A DNA stretch of 64,000 nucleotides from contig NZ_PJRJ01000015.1 of NCBI RefSeq assembly GCF_003711395.1, positions 1 to 64,000 of the forward strand, in the 5' to 3' direction. The notes below the pieces were generated by a model. The model was not told the origin of the DNA and did not search any database. It saw only the letters and a list, made by a program, of their open reading frames with translations. Origin of the DNA: Acinetobacter sp. B51(2017) (GTDB lineage: Bacteria; Pseudomonadota; Gammaproteobacteria; Pseudomonadales; Moraxellaceae). The stretch's first letter is position 1; every line of letters begins with the position of its first letter. This document shows, piece after piece, positions 38,545 through 48,329 of the stretch. The position numbers were made by a program, and so were the translations under genes.

Positions 38545-39663
38545 TTGATGCCGCTCAATACAGTTGAAGAGCTTGTAGCAGATATCCGTGCAGGAAAAAT
38601 GGTCATTCTTATGGATGACGAAGACCGTGAAAATGAAGGTGATCTTGTGATTGCTGCCACGCACGTGCGTCCGGAAGACATCAACTTTATGATCACGCAT
38701 GCGCGTGGCCTTGTTTGCCTAACGTTGAGTAAAGAGCGTTGCCAACAATTAAATCTACCTTTAATGGTCGATGCTAACGGGGCCCAGCACGGTACCAATT
38801 TCACGCTTTCTATTGAAGCGGCTGAAGGCATCTCAACAGGTATTTCGCCTGCAGAGCGTGCCCATACCATTCAAACTGCGGTGGCAGCGCATGCTAAACC
38901 CGCTGATATTGTACAACCCGGTCATATCTTCCCACTGATGGCACAGCCAGGTGGTGTATTACACCGTGCTGGTCATACCGAAGCAGGTTGTGATTTATCA
39001 CGTCTTGCAGGTCTTGAGCCAGCATCTGTGATTTGTGAAATTATTAATGAAGATGGCAGCATGGCGCGCCGTCCAGATTTAGAAGTATTTGCTGAAAAGC
39101 ATGGTCTTAAAATTGGTACGATTGCAGACTTAATTCACTATCGTATGACCAATGAACAAACGGTAGAGCGTTTAGACCAACAAACATTAGAAACCGAATA
39201 CGGTACATTTGAATTATTCCGTTACCGTGAAGTTGGTAATCCAGATATTCATTTAGCATTAGTCAAAGGCGAGCCAAAAGACGGTGTGACCACTGTACGT
39301 GTACACGGTTTTAGCCCTGCGCGTGACCTGCTTAAAATTAATAAACAAGATGGCGAACCTGCTTGGAACCTAGATCGTGCTTTAAAAGAAATTGCACATA
39401 GCGAGCGCGGTGTCTTGGTGTGGATTGGGCAACGTCATTTACCAGATTTAGGCCCAGCTTTAGACAGCTTAACCGCACCTAAGAAAACTAAATCCAATGC
39501 AGCATTGTCGCAGCAATACCAAACCATTGGTGTTGGTGCACAAATCTTACGCGATTTAGGCGTAGAAAAAATGAAACTGTTAAGTTCGCCATTACGTTTT
39601 AATGCACTTTCAGGTTTTAACTTAGAAGTGGTGGAATACATCACCGCAAATCAAACATCTTAA
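38545..39663 (+). CDS. ribB: 3,4-dihydroxy-2-butanone 4-phosphate synthase with degenerate GTP cyclohydrolase II domain
   Basis: 372 aa. Residues ~1-205 are the RibB domain: DDEDRENEGD acidic loop, FMITHARGLVC, GHTEAGCDL and the catalytic HTEA region. It makes DHBP from ribulose 5-phosphate for riboflavin. Residues ~210-370 have the GTP cyclohydrolase II fold, but where the active enzyme has its zinc cysteines this protein reads VHGFSPARDLL, with no Cys cluster. That half is probably not catalytic. ribH follows 18 bases later. Confidence 0.93.
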   Translation: MMPLNTVEELVADIRAGKMVILMDDEDRENEGDLVIAATHVRPEDINFMITHARGLVCLTLSKERCQQLNLPLMVDANGAQHGTNFTLSIEAAEGISTGISPAERAHTIQTAVAAHAKPADIVQPGHIFPLMAQPGGVLHRAGHTEAGCDLSRLAGLEPASVICEIINEDGSMARRPDLEVFAEKHGLKIGTIADLIHYRMTNEQTVERLDQQTLETEYGTFELFRYREVGNPDIHLALVKGEPKDGVTTVRVHGFSPARDLLKINKQDGEPAWNLDRALKEIAHSERGVLVWIGQRHLPDLGPALDSLTAPKKTKSNAALSQQYQTIGVGAQILRDLGVEKMKLLSSPLRFNALSGFNLEVVEYITANQTS

Positions 39664-39681
39664 GAAATCATCGAGGTTATT

Positions 39682-40152
39682 ATGGCTGTTCGCCGTATTG
39701 AAGGTATGTTACATCTCGCGAACGAAGACCGTTATGCGATTTTAGTAGGTCGTTTTAACAGTTTTGTTGTAGAACATTTACTAGAAGGTGCAATTGATAC
39801 ATTGAAACGTCATGGTGTATCAGAGGATAATATCACTGTTGTTCATGCACCCGGCGCTTGGGAACTTCCAGTTGTGGCTAAGAAATTAGCAGCAACCAAT
39901 AAGTTTGATGCAATCATTGCTCTTGGCGCGGTAATTCGTGGTAGCACACCTCACTTCGACTTTGTTGCGGGGGAATGTGCCAAAGGTTTAGGCGTTGTTG
40001 GTCTAGATACTGGCTTACCAGTAATTAACGGTGTATTAACTACGGATAGTATCGAACAAGCGATTGAACGCTCTGGTACGAAAGCAGGCAACAAAGGTAG
40101 TGAAGCTGCCTTAACTGCTATTGAAATGGTTAACTTGTTAAAGGCTATTTAA
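39682..40152 (+). CDS. ribH: 6,7-dimethyl-8-ribityllumazine synthase
   Basis: 156 aa. Condenses DHBP with the ribitylaminopyrimidine to lumazine. Conserved features: [36 protein letters not shown] with the catalytic His. Directly precedes nusB with a 4-base gap. Confidence 0.97.
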   Translation: MAVRRIEGMLHLANEDRYAILVGRFNSFVVEHLLEGAIDTLKRHGVSEDNITVVHAPGAWELPVVAKKLAATNKFDAIIALGAVIRGSTPHFDFVAGECAKGLGVVGLDTGLPVINGVLTTDSIEQAIERSGTKAGNKGSEAALTAIEMVNLLKAI

Positions 40153-40156
40153 CGCT

Positions 40157-40606
40157 ATGTCGCAAACACTTCAAGCAACTTATGCAGCAAAACGTAAAGC
40201 ACGTCGCTTTGCTGTACAAGGTATTTATGAATGGCAAATGAGCCACAACCCTGTGCATGAAATTGAAGCACGCACACGTGCCGACAATGCTATGCATAAA
40301 GTGGATCTTGGCTACTATCATGAATTGTTGACTCAAGTGGTTGCAAACTCAGAAGCTCTTGATGAGCTGCTTATCCCTGTGCTGGATCGTGAATTAACTG
40401 CCTTAGATGGCGTTGAACTTGCGACCCTTCGTTTAGGCGCATATGAACTTCAAGAACATCTTGAAATTCCGTATCGCGTCGTATTAGACGAAGCAATTGA
40501 GCTTGCGAAACATTTTGGCGGTGCCGATAGCCACAAATACATCAATGGTGTATTAGATCGCTTAGCAACGACTTTACGTGCAGCAGAAAAACAACAAGCA
40601 AATTAA
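40157..40606 (+). CDS. nusB: Transcription antitermination protein NusB
   Basis: 149 aa, all-helical RNA-binding protein that acts with NusE on rRNA boxA. Family markers: [21 protein letters not shown]-type helix (here TLRLGAYEL) and [20 protein letters not shown]. ribH-nusB-thiL is a common order. Confidence 0.96.
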   Translation: MSQTLQATYAAKRKARRFAVQGIYEWQMSHNPVHEIEARTRADNAMHKVDLGYYHELLTQVVANSEALDELLIPVLDRELTALDGVELATLRLGAYELQEHLEIPYRVVLDEAIELAKHFGGADSHKYINGVLDRLATTLRAAEKQQAN

Positions 40607-40621
40607 TTTTGGTTTGTTGTG

Positions 40622-41539
40622 ATGGCTGAGTTTTCAATTATTGACACCTATTTTAATCGACAGAATAAAAATTCTGTCGCTTTAGGTGTGGGTGATGACT
40701 CAGCCCTGCTCACCCCGCCAAAAGGTCAACAATTGGTGATTTGCGCAGATACTTCTGTCGCAGGTCGGCATTTTCCTTTAGATACCGATCCCCATTCGAT
40801 TGGCTGGAAATCTGTAGCAGTCAATTTATCTGACATTGCTGCAATGGGTGCCAAACCGCATAGTATTTTATTGGCATTAAGCCTACCCCAAATTGATCAT
40901 GACTGGCTCAAAGGCTTTAGTCAGGGTTTATATGATTGTTGCGATCAATTTGGAGTGAGTTTAATTGGTGGTGATACCACACAAAGCCCACATTTAACGA
41001 TTACCGTGACTGCTCTTGGCTGGATTGAACATGGTCAAGGGGTACTCCGTTCTGGTGCAAAGCCAGGCGATTACATTTGTGTCAGTGGTACTGTTGGTGA
41101 TGCTGCTTATGGCCTCGCACATCTAGGTCATCCACTACAACAACGTCTTGACTATCCAACACCGCGTTGTGAATTAGGTTCAGCTCTAAAAGGCTTAGCC
41201 TCAAGTATGATTGATGTTTCAGATGGTTTAGCCCAAGATTTAACCCATATTTTAACGGCATCTCAAGTGGGTGCAGTGATTGAAGTCAATAATTTACCGC
41301 TAAGTGCCACATTAGCTGCTTTAGATGAGCAACAGCGCTATCGCTATGCTTTAGCAGGTGGTGATGACTACGAATTGTGTTTTACCATTAGCCCCGAACA
41401 TTACGCTCGTCTACAACAGCTCAATTTGCCGGTGACTTATCAGAAAATTGGTACAATACAAGCACAAGCTGGGTTAAAACTTTTACAATATGGACAGACC
41501 TACTCCCTAGATTTTCACGGATATCAACACTTTGCATAA
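40622..41539 (+). CDS. thiL: Thiamine-monophosphate kinase
   Basis: 305 aa. Phosphorylates TMP to TPP. AIR-synthase-like fold with GVGDDSALL near the N-terminus, the DIAAMGAKP segment, SLIGGDTTQSP and SMIDVSDGLAQDL. The GTG one codon before the ATG could also initiate. The 3' end overlaps pgpA by 8 bases. Confidence 0.95.
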   Translation: MAEFSIIDTYFNRQNKNSVALGVGDDSALLTPPKGQQLVICADTSVAGRHFPLDTDPHSIGWKSVAVNLSDIAAMGAKPHSILLALSLPQIDHDWLKGFSQGLYDCCDQFGVSLIGGDTTQSPHLTITVTALGWIEHGQGVLRSGAKPGDYICVSGTVGDAAYGLAHLGHPLQQRLDYPTPRCELGSALKGLASSMIDVSDGLAQDLTHILTASQVGAVIEVNNLPLSATLAALDEQQRYRYALAGGDDYELCFTISPEHYARLQQLNLPVTYQKIGTIQAQAGLKLLQYGQTYSLDFHGYQHFA

Positions 41540-42038
41540 ACCACCTATTCATTTCAAAAAAATGTCATGGTTAGAACGTAGTATTGTGTTCTGTGGCGTT
41601 GGCTTTGGCTCAGGTTTACTCCCTAAAGCACCAGGCACATTTGGTTCAGCTTTCGCATTGATATTTATTCCTATTTGGCTTGCATTTGGCTTTATACACA
41701 CTATATTAGCTATCGTCCTAATGTCTTTGCTTGGCATTTATATTTGTGGAAAGACCGCTCAAATCATGCAAGTACATGATGACGGGCGTATTGTCTGGGA
41801 TGAGTTCGCAGGACAGTCTATTACTTTTTTACCTCTCATTTACTTAGGTCAAATGAGCTTCTTCTGGGTACTGATTGGATTTGGGCTTTTTCGTCTCTTT
41901 GATGTGTGGAAGCCATGGCCAATCAATGTTGTAGATCGCCAAGTCAGTGGGGGCGTTGGCATCATGCTCGATGATATTATCGCGGGTATTTGGGCAGCAT
42001 TATGTATCTGGGCATACTTACATTTCACAATGACATAG
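41532..42038 (+). CDS. pgpA: Phosphatidylglycerophosphatase A
   Basis: 168 aa membrane enzyme that dephosphorylates PGP to phosphatidylglycerol. It has the GFGSGLLPKAPGTFGS motif, VWDEFAGQ, and the late DDIIAG with catalytic acids. The longest reading begins with TTG at 41532, overlapping thiL; the first ATG is ten codons later (41562), with no clear ribosome site. The TTG reading gives a length like known PgpA proteins. Confidence 0.9.
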   Translation: MHKPPIHFKKMSWLERSIVFCGVGFGSGLLPKAPGTFGSAFALIFIPIWLAFGFIHTILAIVLMSLLGIYICGKTAQIMQVHDDGRIVWDEFAGQSITFLPLIYLGQMSFFWVLIGFGLFRLFDVWKPWPINVVDRQVSGGVGIMLDDIIAGIWAALCIWAYLHFTMT

Positions 42039-42058
42039 ATCATTAAGTAGGATTTTTC

Positions 42059-43423
42059 ATGTCTACGACCGTTATTATCTTAGCTGCCGGTAAAGGCACG
42101 CGCATGCGTTCAAGTTTACCTAAGGTATTACAACCACTTGCAGGGCGTCCATTATTGGGTCATGTGATTGCCACTGCCAAGAAATTAAACGCCAATAATA
42201 TTATTACAATCTACGGTCACGGCGGCGCTTTAGTACAACAAGCCTTTGCAGCTGAACAGATTGATTGGGTCGAACAAGCCGAGCAACTTGGTACAGGTCA
42301 TGCGGTACAAATGACGCTGCCAGTGCTTAAAAACGAGGGTATGTCGTTAATTTTATCGGGTGATGTACCGTGTGTGACACAAGATACTTTACAACGTCTA
42401 CTCGATGCTTCCCAAGAAACGGGTATTGGCTTAGTCACACTGACCCTACCTGACGCTTCGGGTTATGGACGTATTGTGCGTGATAACGGTGCGATTCAAG
42501 CGATTGTGGAGCATAAAGATGCTTCAGATGAGCAACGTCAAATTAAAGAAATTAATACTGGTATTTATTGCGTGAGCAATGCCAAATTGCATGAGTGGCT
42601 ACCAAAATTGTCTAATGACAATGCCCAATGCGAATATTACTTAACCGATATTGTTGCCATGGCTTTAGCGGATGGTATGACCGTTGCATCTGTTGAACCA
42701 ACATTGGCTTTTGAAGTTGAAGGTGTCAATGATCGCGTACAACTAGCAGCCTTAGAGCGTGAATTCCAAGCCTTTCAAGCCAAAAGCTTAATGCAACAAG
42801 GCGTGCATTTAATTGACCCAAGTCGTTTTGATTTACGTGGTGATTTAACTGTTGGCAAAGACGTTCGCATTGATATTAATGTCATTATTGAAGGTGATGT
42901 GACTTTAGGCGACAACGTGGAAATTGGTGCAGGTTGCGTAATTAAAAACACCACGATTGCAGCAGGGACTAAAGTACAGCCATATAGCGTATTTGAAAAT
43001 GCAGTGGTGGGTGAAAATGTACAGATTGGGCCGTTTGCGCGTTTACGTCCAGGTGCCAAACTTGCCAATGAAGTACACATTGGTAACTTTGTTGAAGTGA
43101 AAAACTCAAGCGTAGGTGTAGGTTCAAAAGCCAATCACTTTACCTATTTAGGTGATGCTGAAATTGGTGCAGGCTCAAATATTGGTGCAGGCACGATTAC
43201 CTGTAACTACGATGGTGCCAATAAATTTAAAACCGTGATTGGCGATGCAGCGTTCATTGGTTCAAATAGCTCATTAGTGGCTCCTGTCACCATTGGTAAT
43301 GGTGCAACCGTGGGTGCTGGCTCAGTCATTACCCGTGATGTGGCAGACCATAGTCTTGCCTTTGAACGTAGCAAACAATTGGTAAAAGAAAATTATCCAC
43401 GCCCCCAAAAGGTTAAAAAATAA
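42059..43423 (+). CDS. glmU: Bifunctional GlmU (uridyltransferase / acetyltransferase)
   Basis: 454 aa. Makes UDP-GlcNAc. The N-terminal pyrophosphorylase has [17 protein letters not shown] and a GTGHA motif. The C-terminal left-handed beta-helix carries hexapeptide repeats and [10 protein letters not shown]. It precedes glmS by 12 bases and lies beside the capsule locus, which needs UDP-GlcNAc. Confidence 0.98.
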   Translation: MSTTVIILAAGKGTRMRSSLPKVLQPLAGRPLLGHVIATAKKLNANNIITIYGHGGALVQQAFAAEQIDWVEQAEQLGTGHAVQMTLPVLKNEGMSLILSGDVPCVTQDTLQRLLDASQETGIGLVTLTLPDASGYGRIVRDNGAIQAIVEHKDASDEQRQIKEINTGIYCVSNAKLHEWLPKLSNDNAQCEYYLTDIVAMALADGMTVASVEPTLAFEVEGVNDRVQLAALEREFQAFQAKSLMQQGVHLIDPSRFDLRGDLTVGKDVRIDINVIIEGDVTLGDNVEIGAGCVIKNTTIAAGTKVQPYSVFENAVVGENVQIGPFARLRPGAKLANEVHIGNFVEVKNSSVGVGSKANHFTYLGDAEIGAGSNIGAGTITCNYDGANKFKTVIGDAAFIGSNSSLVAPVTIGNGATVGAGSVITRDVADHSLAFERSKQLVKENYPRPQKVKK

Positions 43424-43435
43424 GAGGATTTAAAT

Positions 43436-45274
43436 ATGTGCGGTATTGTTGGTGGCGTTGCAGAACGTAGTATTACCAGTATTTTAATTGAAGGTCTAAA
43501 GCGTCTTGAATATCGTGGCTACGACTCAGCAGGTCTAGCCTTAGTCAGCCAAGGTCAAGTATTACGTGAACGCCGTGTGGGTAAAGTTGCTAATCTTGAT
43601 CAAGCGGTTAAAGAATCAAATATCACTGGGTCATTGGGTATTGCGCATACCCGCTGGGCAACACATGGCAAGCCAACTGAAAATAATGCCCATCCGCATA
43701 TTTCAGGTGACGTTGCTGTAGTACATAACGGTATTATCGAAAACTATCAAGAACTTAAAGATGATCTTCAAGCTTTAGGTTATGTATTTACTTCACAAAC
43801 GGATACTGAAGTTGTTGCGCATTTAGTCAATGATGCGCTTAAAACCACACCAAGCTTGTTAGAAGCTGTAAAGAAAGTGGTACCCAAGCTTAAAGGTGCT
43901 TATGCGCTAGGTATCGTACATACTTCACATCCTGACGAACTGATCACGGTACGTGAAGGTTCACCTTTGGTGATTGGTGTTGGTATTGGCGAGAACTTTA
44001 TTAGTTCCGATCAACTGGCATTATTGCCAATTACCAATCGTTTTATCTACCTTGAAGAAGGTGATATTGCACGTTTAACCCGTAATACCATTGAAGTTTT
44101 TGTGGATGGCAAGCTAGTTGAACGTCCAGTAAAAGAATTAGATGCGACAGTCAGCAATGCTTCTAAAGGCGAATATAAGCATTACATGCTCAAAGAAATT
44201 TATGAGCAACCTGAAGCCATTCAGCAAACGATTTCGCAAGCACTAGATGGCAACACATTACGTGCTGATTTCTTAAAAGATGCAGTGGTAGATTTTGAAA
44301 AAATTCAGCAAGTGCAAATCATTGCCTGCGGTACCAGTTACCATGCTGGTATGATCGCTAAATATTGGTTTGAGCAACTGATTGATTTACCTTGCCAAGT
44401 TGAAATTGCCAGCGAATTCCGTTATCGCCTGCCAGTCGTTGTCGGCAATACCTTATATCTATGCATTTCACAATCAGGTGAAACAGCCGATACTTTAGCC
44501 GCGCTACGTGATACACAAAAACGTGCGGCAGCTAAAGGCTTAGATATTAGCACCATGGCCATTTGTAACGTGGCTACATCAAGCATGATTCGTGAAACGC
44601 ATCATAGTTTGTTAACTTTAGCTGGTCCTGAAATTGGTGTAGCTTCGACCAAAGCTTTTACCACGCAGCTTGCAGCGTTAATGCTGTTGGTACTTAAAAT
44701 TGGTACGGTTAAAAACACGATTAGTGCTGAACAAATTTCTACCATTGCCGCTGAACTTTGGCACACACCAAAAGTGATTTTAGATACCCTGCAAAATAAC
44801 AATTCAATTTTGCGTTTATCTGAATTGTTTGTAGAAAAGCAACACTGTCTATTCTTAGGTCGTGGCACACAGTTCCCGATTGCTTTAGAAGGCGCCTTAA
44901 AGCTTAAAGAAATTTCGTATATTCATGCCGAAGGTTATGCAGCAGGTGAACTCAAACACGGCCCATTGGCATTGGTAGACAATGATATGCCAGTGGTGAT
45001 TTTAGCACCGCAAGATGACATGCTTGATAAACTTAAATCGAATATGGAAGAAGTACAAGCGCGTGGCGGTGAACTATTTGTCTTTGCTGATGAAAACAGC
45101 GGCATCACCAGTAAAGATCGTCAACACGTCGTAGCTGTACCACGCATTAGTCCAATTTTAGCGCCAATTGTGTATAGTGTACCTGTACAATTGTTGTCTT
45201 ACCATGTTGCGGTATTACGTGGTACTGACGTCGATCAACCGCGTAACTTGGCCAAATCGGTAACAGTTGAATAA
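43436..45274 (+). CDS. glmS: Glucosamine-6-phosphate synthase
   Basis: 612 aa. N-terminal amidotransferase with the nucleophile Cys2 (MCGIVGG), then two SIS isomerase domains (ISQSGETADTLAALR), and a C-terminus ending LAKSVTVE. Converts fructose 6-phosphate and glutamine to GlcN6P, the precursor for GlmU. A strong terminator follows; no leader ribozyme is visible. Confidence 0.98.
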   Translation: MCGIVGGVAERSITSILIEGLKRLEYRGYDSAGLALVSQGQVLRERRVGKVANLDQAVKESNITGSLGIAHTRWATHGKPTENNAHPHISGDVAVVHNGIIENYQELKDDLQALGYVFTSQTDTEVVAHLVNDALKTTPSLLEAVKKVVPKLKGAYALGIVHTSHPDELITVREGSPLVIGVGIGENFISSDQLALLPITNRFIYLEEGDIARLTRNTIEVFVDGKLVERPVKELDATVSNASKGEYKHYMLKEIYEQPEAIQQTISQALDGNTLRADFLKDAVVDFEKIQQVQIIACGTSYHAGMIAKYWFEQLIDLPCQVEIASEFRYRLPVVVGNTLYLCISQSGETADTLAALRDTQKRAAAKGLDISTMAICNVATSSMIRETHHSLLTLAGPEIGVASTKAFTTQLAALMLLVLKIGTVKNTISAEQISTIAAELWHTPKVILDTLQNNNSILRLSELFVEKQHCLFLGRGTQFPIALEGALKLKEISYIHAEGYAAGELKHGPLALVDNDMPVVILAPQDDMLDKLKSNMEEVQARGGELFVFADENSGITSKDRQHVVAVPRISPILAPIVYSVPVQLLSYHVAVLRGTDVDQPRNLAKSVTVE

Positions 45275-45284
45275 TACCTTATAT

Positions 45285-45313
45285 AAAAAAGGGCGCTTCA
45301 AGCGCCCTTTTTT
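45285..45313. terminator. Bidirectional terminator (glmS / galE)
   Basis: GGGCGC-TTCAA-GCGCCC flanked by A- and T-runs, between convergent genes. Confidence 0.92.
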
Positions 45314-45318
45314 ATTGT

Positions 45319-46335
45319 TTAACGATAACCTTGCGGATTATTTTTTTGCCAATTCCAACTATCGCGTAGCATGTCGGATAATCCGAATTGAGGCTGCCAA
45401 CCGAGCTCAGTCACGGCCTTAGTGTTGTCCGCAAAACAAGTCGCAATATCACCATCACGGCGTGGTGCAAACTCATAATTGACTTTTACACCATTGACCT
45501 GTTCAAAGGCTGTTATTACTTCTAGTACCGATACTCCTTGACCAGTACCAATATTCCAAGCATCACAACCCGTTTGTTTTAAACGATATTGTAGCGCTGC
45601 TAAGTGTGCACTGGCTAAGTCAACAACATGAATATAATCCCGTACACCTGTACCATCTATGCTGTCATAGTCATCACCAAAAATAGACAATTTCTCTCTT
45701 AGACCTACAGCCACTTGAGTCACATACGGCATTAGATTATTAGGTGTACCTTGCGGATCTTCACCAATTTGACCACTGTGATGTGCACCTACTGGGTTAA
45801 AATAACGTAATAGTGCAATAGACCAACGTGGCTCACTCAACGCTAATTTTTGTAGCAGTTGCTCAACAATCAGTTTGGTATAACCATAATTATTGGTGGT
45901 ATTACCCGTAGACATGCTTTCATTCAGCGGTGATACATGCTTTTCACCATACACCGTAGCAGATGAACTAAAGACTAAATTAAATACCTGCGCCTTTTGC
46001 ATTGCATTCAATAAAGTCACTGAACCTGAAATATTATTGTCAAAATATTCAAGTGGCTTGGTCTGACTCTCACCTACCGCTTTTAAACCCGCAAAATGAA
46101 TGACTGCATCAATTTGATAGTCATTAAAAATTTGCTCAAGTAACTGACTATCGCGAATATCACCTTCAATAAACGTAAGTGCTTTATTGGCAAGGCGTTG
46201 TATACGATGAAGGGCCTCAGTAGAGCTGTTAGATAAATTATCTAACACAATAACCTGATCACCTTGTTCTAAGAGTTGTAAACAGGTATGCGAGCCAATA
46301 TAACCAGCTCCACCTGTAACTAAAATTGTACTCAT
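45319..46335 (-). CDS. galE: UDP-glucose / UDP-GlcNAc 4-epimerase (GalE/Gne1-type)
   Basis: 338 aa extended SDR epimerase. NAD motif GGAGYIGSH, catalytic Ser in SSSATVYG and YxxxK in YGYTK. It interconverts UDP-Glc/UDP-Gal and perhaps UDP-GlcNAc/UDP-GalNAc; homologues at the end of Acinetobacter K loci are named gne1. Last gene of the leftward capsule cluster, 8 bases after the dehydratase. Confidence 0.93.
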   Translation of the reverse strand: MSTILVTGGAGYIGSHTCLQLLEQGDQVIVLDNLSNSSTEALHRIQRLANKALTFIEGDIRDSQLLEQIFNDYQIDAVIHFAGLKAVGESQTKPLEYFDNNISGSVTLLNAMQKAQVFNLVFSSSATVYGEKHVSPLNESMSTGNTTNNYGYTKLIVEQLLQKLALSEPRWSIALLRYFNPVGAHHSGQIGEDPQGTPNNLMPYVTQVAVGLREKLSIFGDDYDSIDGTGVRDYIHVVDLASAHLAALQYRLKQTGCDAWNIGTGQGVSVLEVITAFEQVNGVKVNYEFAPRRDGDIATCFADNTKAVTELGWQPQFGLSDMLRDSWNWQKNNPQGYR

Positions 46336-46343
46336 ATTAATCC

Positions 46344-48218
46344 TTAATTGACTCTAATCTCTTTGCCACGTTGATAACCATCAACATAATGCTCAAGCTG
46401 AGTAAGTGCCCATTGAATATCATCATCTACTGCAGTTAACTGATTTAAACGTTCAAATACAACGAGTAACTCATCTAAAGGATACTGCTTTTCAAATGAA
46501 CGTAAAATTCGGCTGTGTTCAGTAATTTCGGTATCTTCTTGATCGATCAATAGCTCTTCATAGAGTTTTTCACCCGGACGTAAACCTGAATATTCAATTG
46601 CAATATCACCGCTCATACTGCCCTCTTCACGCACTTTTAAACCACTTAAAGCAATCATTTGGCGTGCTAGATCTTGAATACGCACAGGCTCACCCATGTC
46701 TAATAAAAATACATCACCGCCCGTACCCAAAGCACCCGCTTGAATCACTAACTGTGATGCTTCAGGAATAGTCATAAAGTAACGCGTGACATCTGGATGC
46801 GTCACAGTAATTGGGCCACCTTTGGCAATTTGCTGCTTAAATAATGGCACGACCGAACCTGATGAGCCGAGTACATTACCAAAACGCACAATACTAATTT
46901 GCGTTTTTTGTTGTGCCGCTGCCATAGCCTGACAATAGAGCTCTGCCATACGTTTGGATGCACCCATCACATTGGTTGGACGCACAGCTTTATCGGTGGA
47001 AATGAGTACAAAAGTTTCTACGCCTTTTTTAACCGCAGCATTTACGCTAAATGCCGTACCTACTGAGTTATTTTGTAAACCTGCAATAGGGTTACATTCC
47101 ACTAAAGGTACATGTTTATAGGCCGCTGCATGATAAACCGTCTGAACGGCATACTGCTCAATCACACGTTCTAATTTGGCTTGATCAAGCACAGAGCCTA
47201 AAACCGGAATAATCTCAATTTGGCTATTTAAACCTAATTCTTTGTCGATGCTATATAGCGCAAATTCAGTTAATTCATAGATAATTAACTGTTTAGGCTG
47301 GTTTTTAATAATTTGACGACACAGTTCTGAACCGATAGAACCACCCGCGCCTGTGACCATCACCACTTTATTTTTAATATTCTTAGTCAGCAAATGCTGT
47401 ACTGGTGGCACAGGATCACGACCAAGTAAATCAATAATATCCACTTCTTGAATATCAGAGATACGAATTTCACCATCTACCAATTTGGTTAAACCTGGAA
47501 TTTCGGTAATTTTAATATGTGCTGGTTCTAAAAATTTTACAATTTCACTTTTACGCACCCGACTAACCGAAGGCAGTGCAATTAAAATTTCATCAATATT
47601 TTGTTTTTCAAACTGTGCTAAAGCATCTTTAGGCGCATACACACGTAAACCACCAATCATTTGACGTGCTAAAGACGGTTTATCATCTAAGAAAAATACG
47701 GCCGTATGCTCATCGGAACGCTGTAGGGTTGCGGCAACTTGCTGACCTGCATAGCCTGCACCGTAAATAGCCACACGTTTACGCAAGATATTGCTATGCG
47801 TATAAGCGCGCACCAAAAAGCGAATGACACCCCGGCTCAACCAAATCCAAGCAAACATCATAAAACCAAACATCAATGGAATTGAAGTTGGAATAAAAGC
47901 ATGGCTTAGGTAAGCTAAAACAAATAAGCTAATCACTGCTAAACCCGTAGCCAAGGCTAAACGGGTAATAAATGCTTCGTTAAAGCTCCGTACAATAAAA
48001 CGATAAATACCACAGATAGCCAAAGCAGACACTGCAAGTCCACTTACCCAAACTGAACCAAAAGCAAGGTTAGGTACGACTTCTGCCCCTAAGTTAAACG
48101 CTCTTAATGCATAACATAGCCAAATTAATACTGGAAAAATAGCTAAATCTAATAAAATTAAAAATAATTGTTTTGCTAAGCGTGGCGATTCTACCAAACG
48201 AATAATGATGGACTTCAC
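46344..48218 (-). CDS. gdr: Membrane UDP-GlcNAc 4,6-dehydratase (Gdr/PglF/WbpM type)
   Basis: 624 aa. Four membrane helices in the first ~125 residues, then a nucleotide-binding domain (IYGAGYAGQQ near 152), then the catalytic SDR with GAGGSIGSE (290-298) and STDKAVRPTNVMGASK. The usual Tyr of YxxxK is Met (MGASK), as is normal for this enzyme group. It makes the 4-keto-6-deoxy sugar used for QuiNAc4NAc (bacillosamine-type) synthesis with the next two genes. Confidence 0.93.
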   Translation of the reverse strand: MKSIIIRLVESPRLAKQLFLILLDLAIFPVLIWLCYALRAFNLGAEVVPNLAFGSVWVSGLAVSALAICGIYRFIVRSFNEAFITRLALATGLAVISLFVLAYLSHAFIPTSIPLMFGFMMFAWIWLSRGVIRFLVRAYTHSNILRKRVAIYGAGYAGQQVAATLQRSDEHTAVFFLDDKPSLARQMIGGLRVYAPKDALAQFEKQNIDEILIALPSVSRVRKSEIVKFLEPAHIKITEIPGLTKLVDGEIRISDIQEVDIIDLLGRDPVPPVQHLLTKNIKNKVVMVTGAGGSIGSELCRQIIKNQPKQLIIYELTEFALYSIDKELGLNSQIEIIPVLGSVLDQAKLERVIEQYAVQTVYHAAAYKHVPLVECNPIAGLQNNSVGTAFSVNAAVKKGVETFVLISTDKAVRPTNVMGASKRMAELYCQAMAAAQQKTQISIVRFGNVLGSSGSVVPLFKQQIAKGGPITVTHPDVTRYFMTIPEASQLVIQAGALGTGGDVFLLDMGEPVRIQDLARQMIALSGLKVREEGSMSGDIAIEYSGLRPGEKLYEELLIDQEDTEITEHSRILRSFEKQYPLDELLVVFERLNQLTAVDDDIQWALTQLEHYVDGYQRGKEIRVN

Positions 48219-48329
48219 AGAATTTTTCTACTCAATGCGGTGCATAAAAATTATAAGTCTTGCAACTTATGGATATAGCAAAATTTTAAATTGGGTCAGG
48301 TCTTACCTGACCCTATTGTTATATTGGAT

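Noticed and set aside
25148-45313. GGCGCTTCAAGCGCC shared by the terminators at 25148 and 45285 as a possible uptake or repeat sequence
   Set aside because: Both are ordinary terminator stems with a common loop; no further copies or orientation pattern were noticed, and no uptake sequence is known for Acinetobacter.
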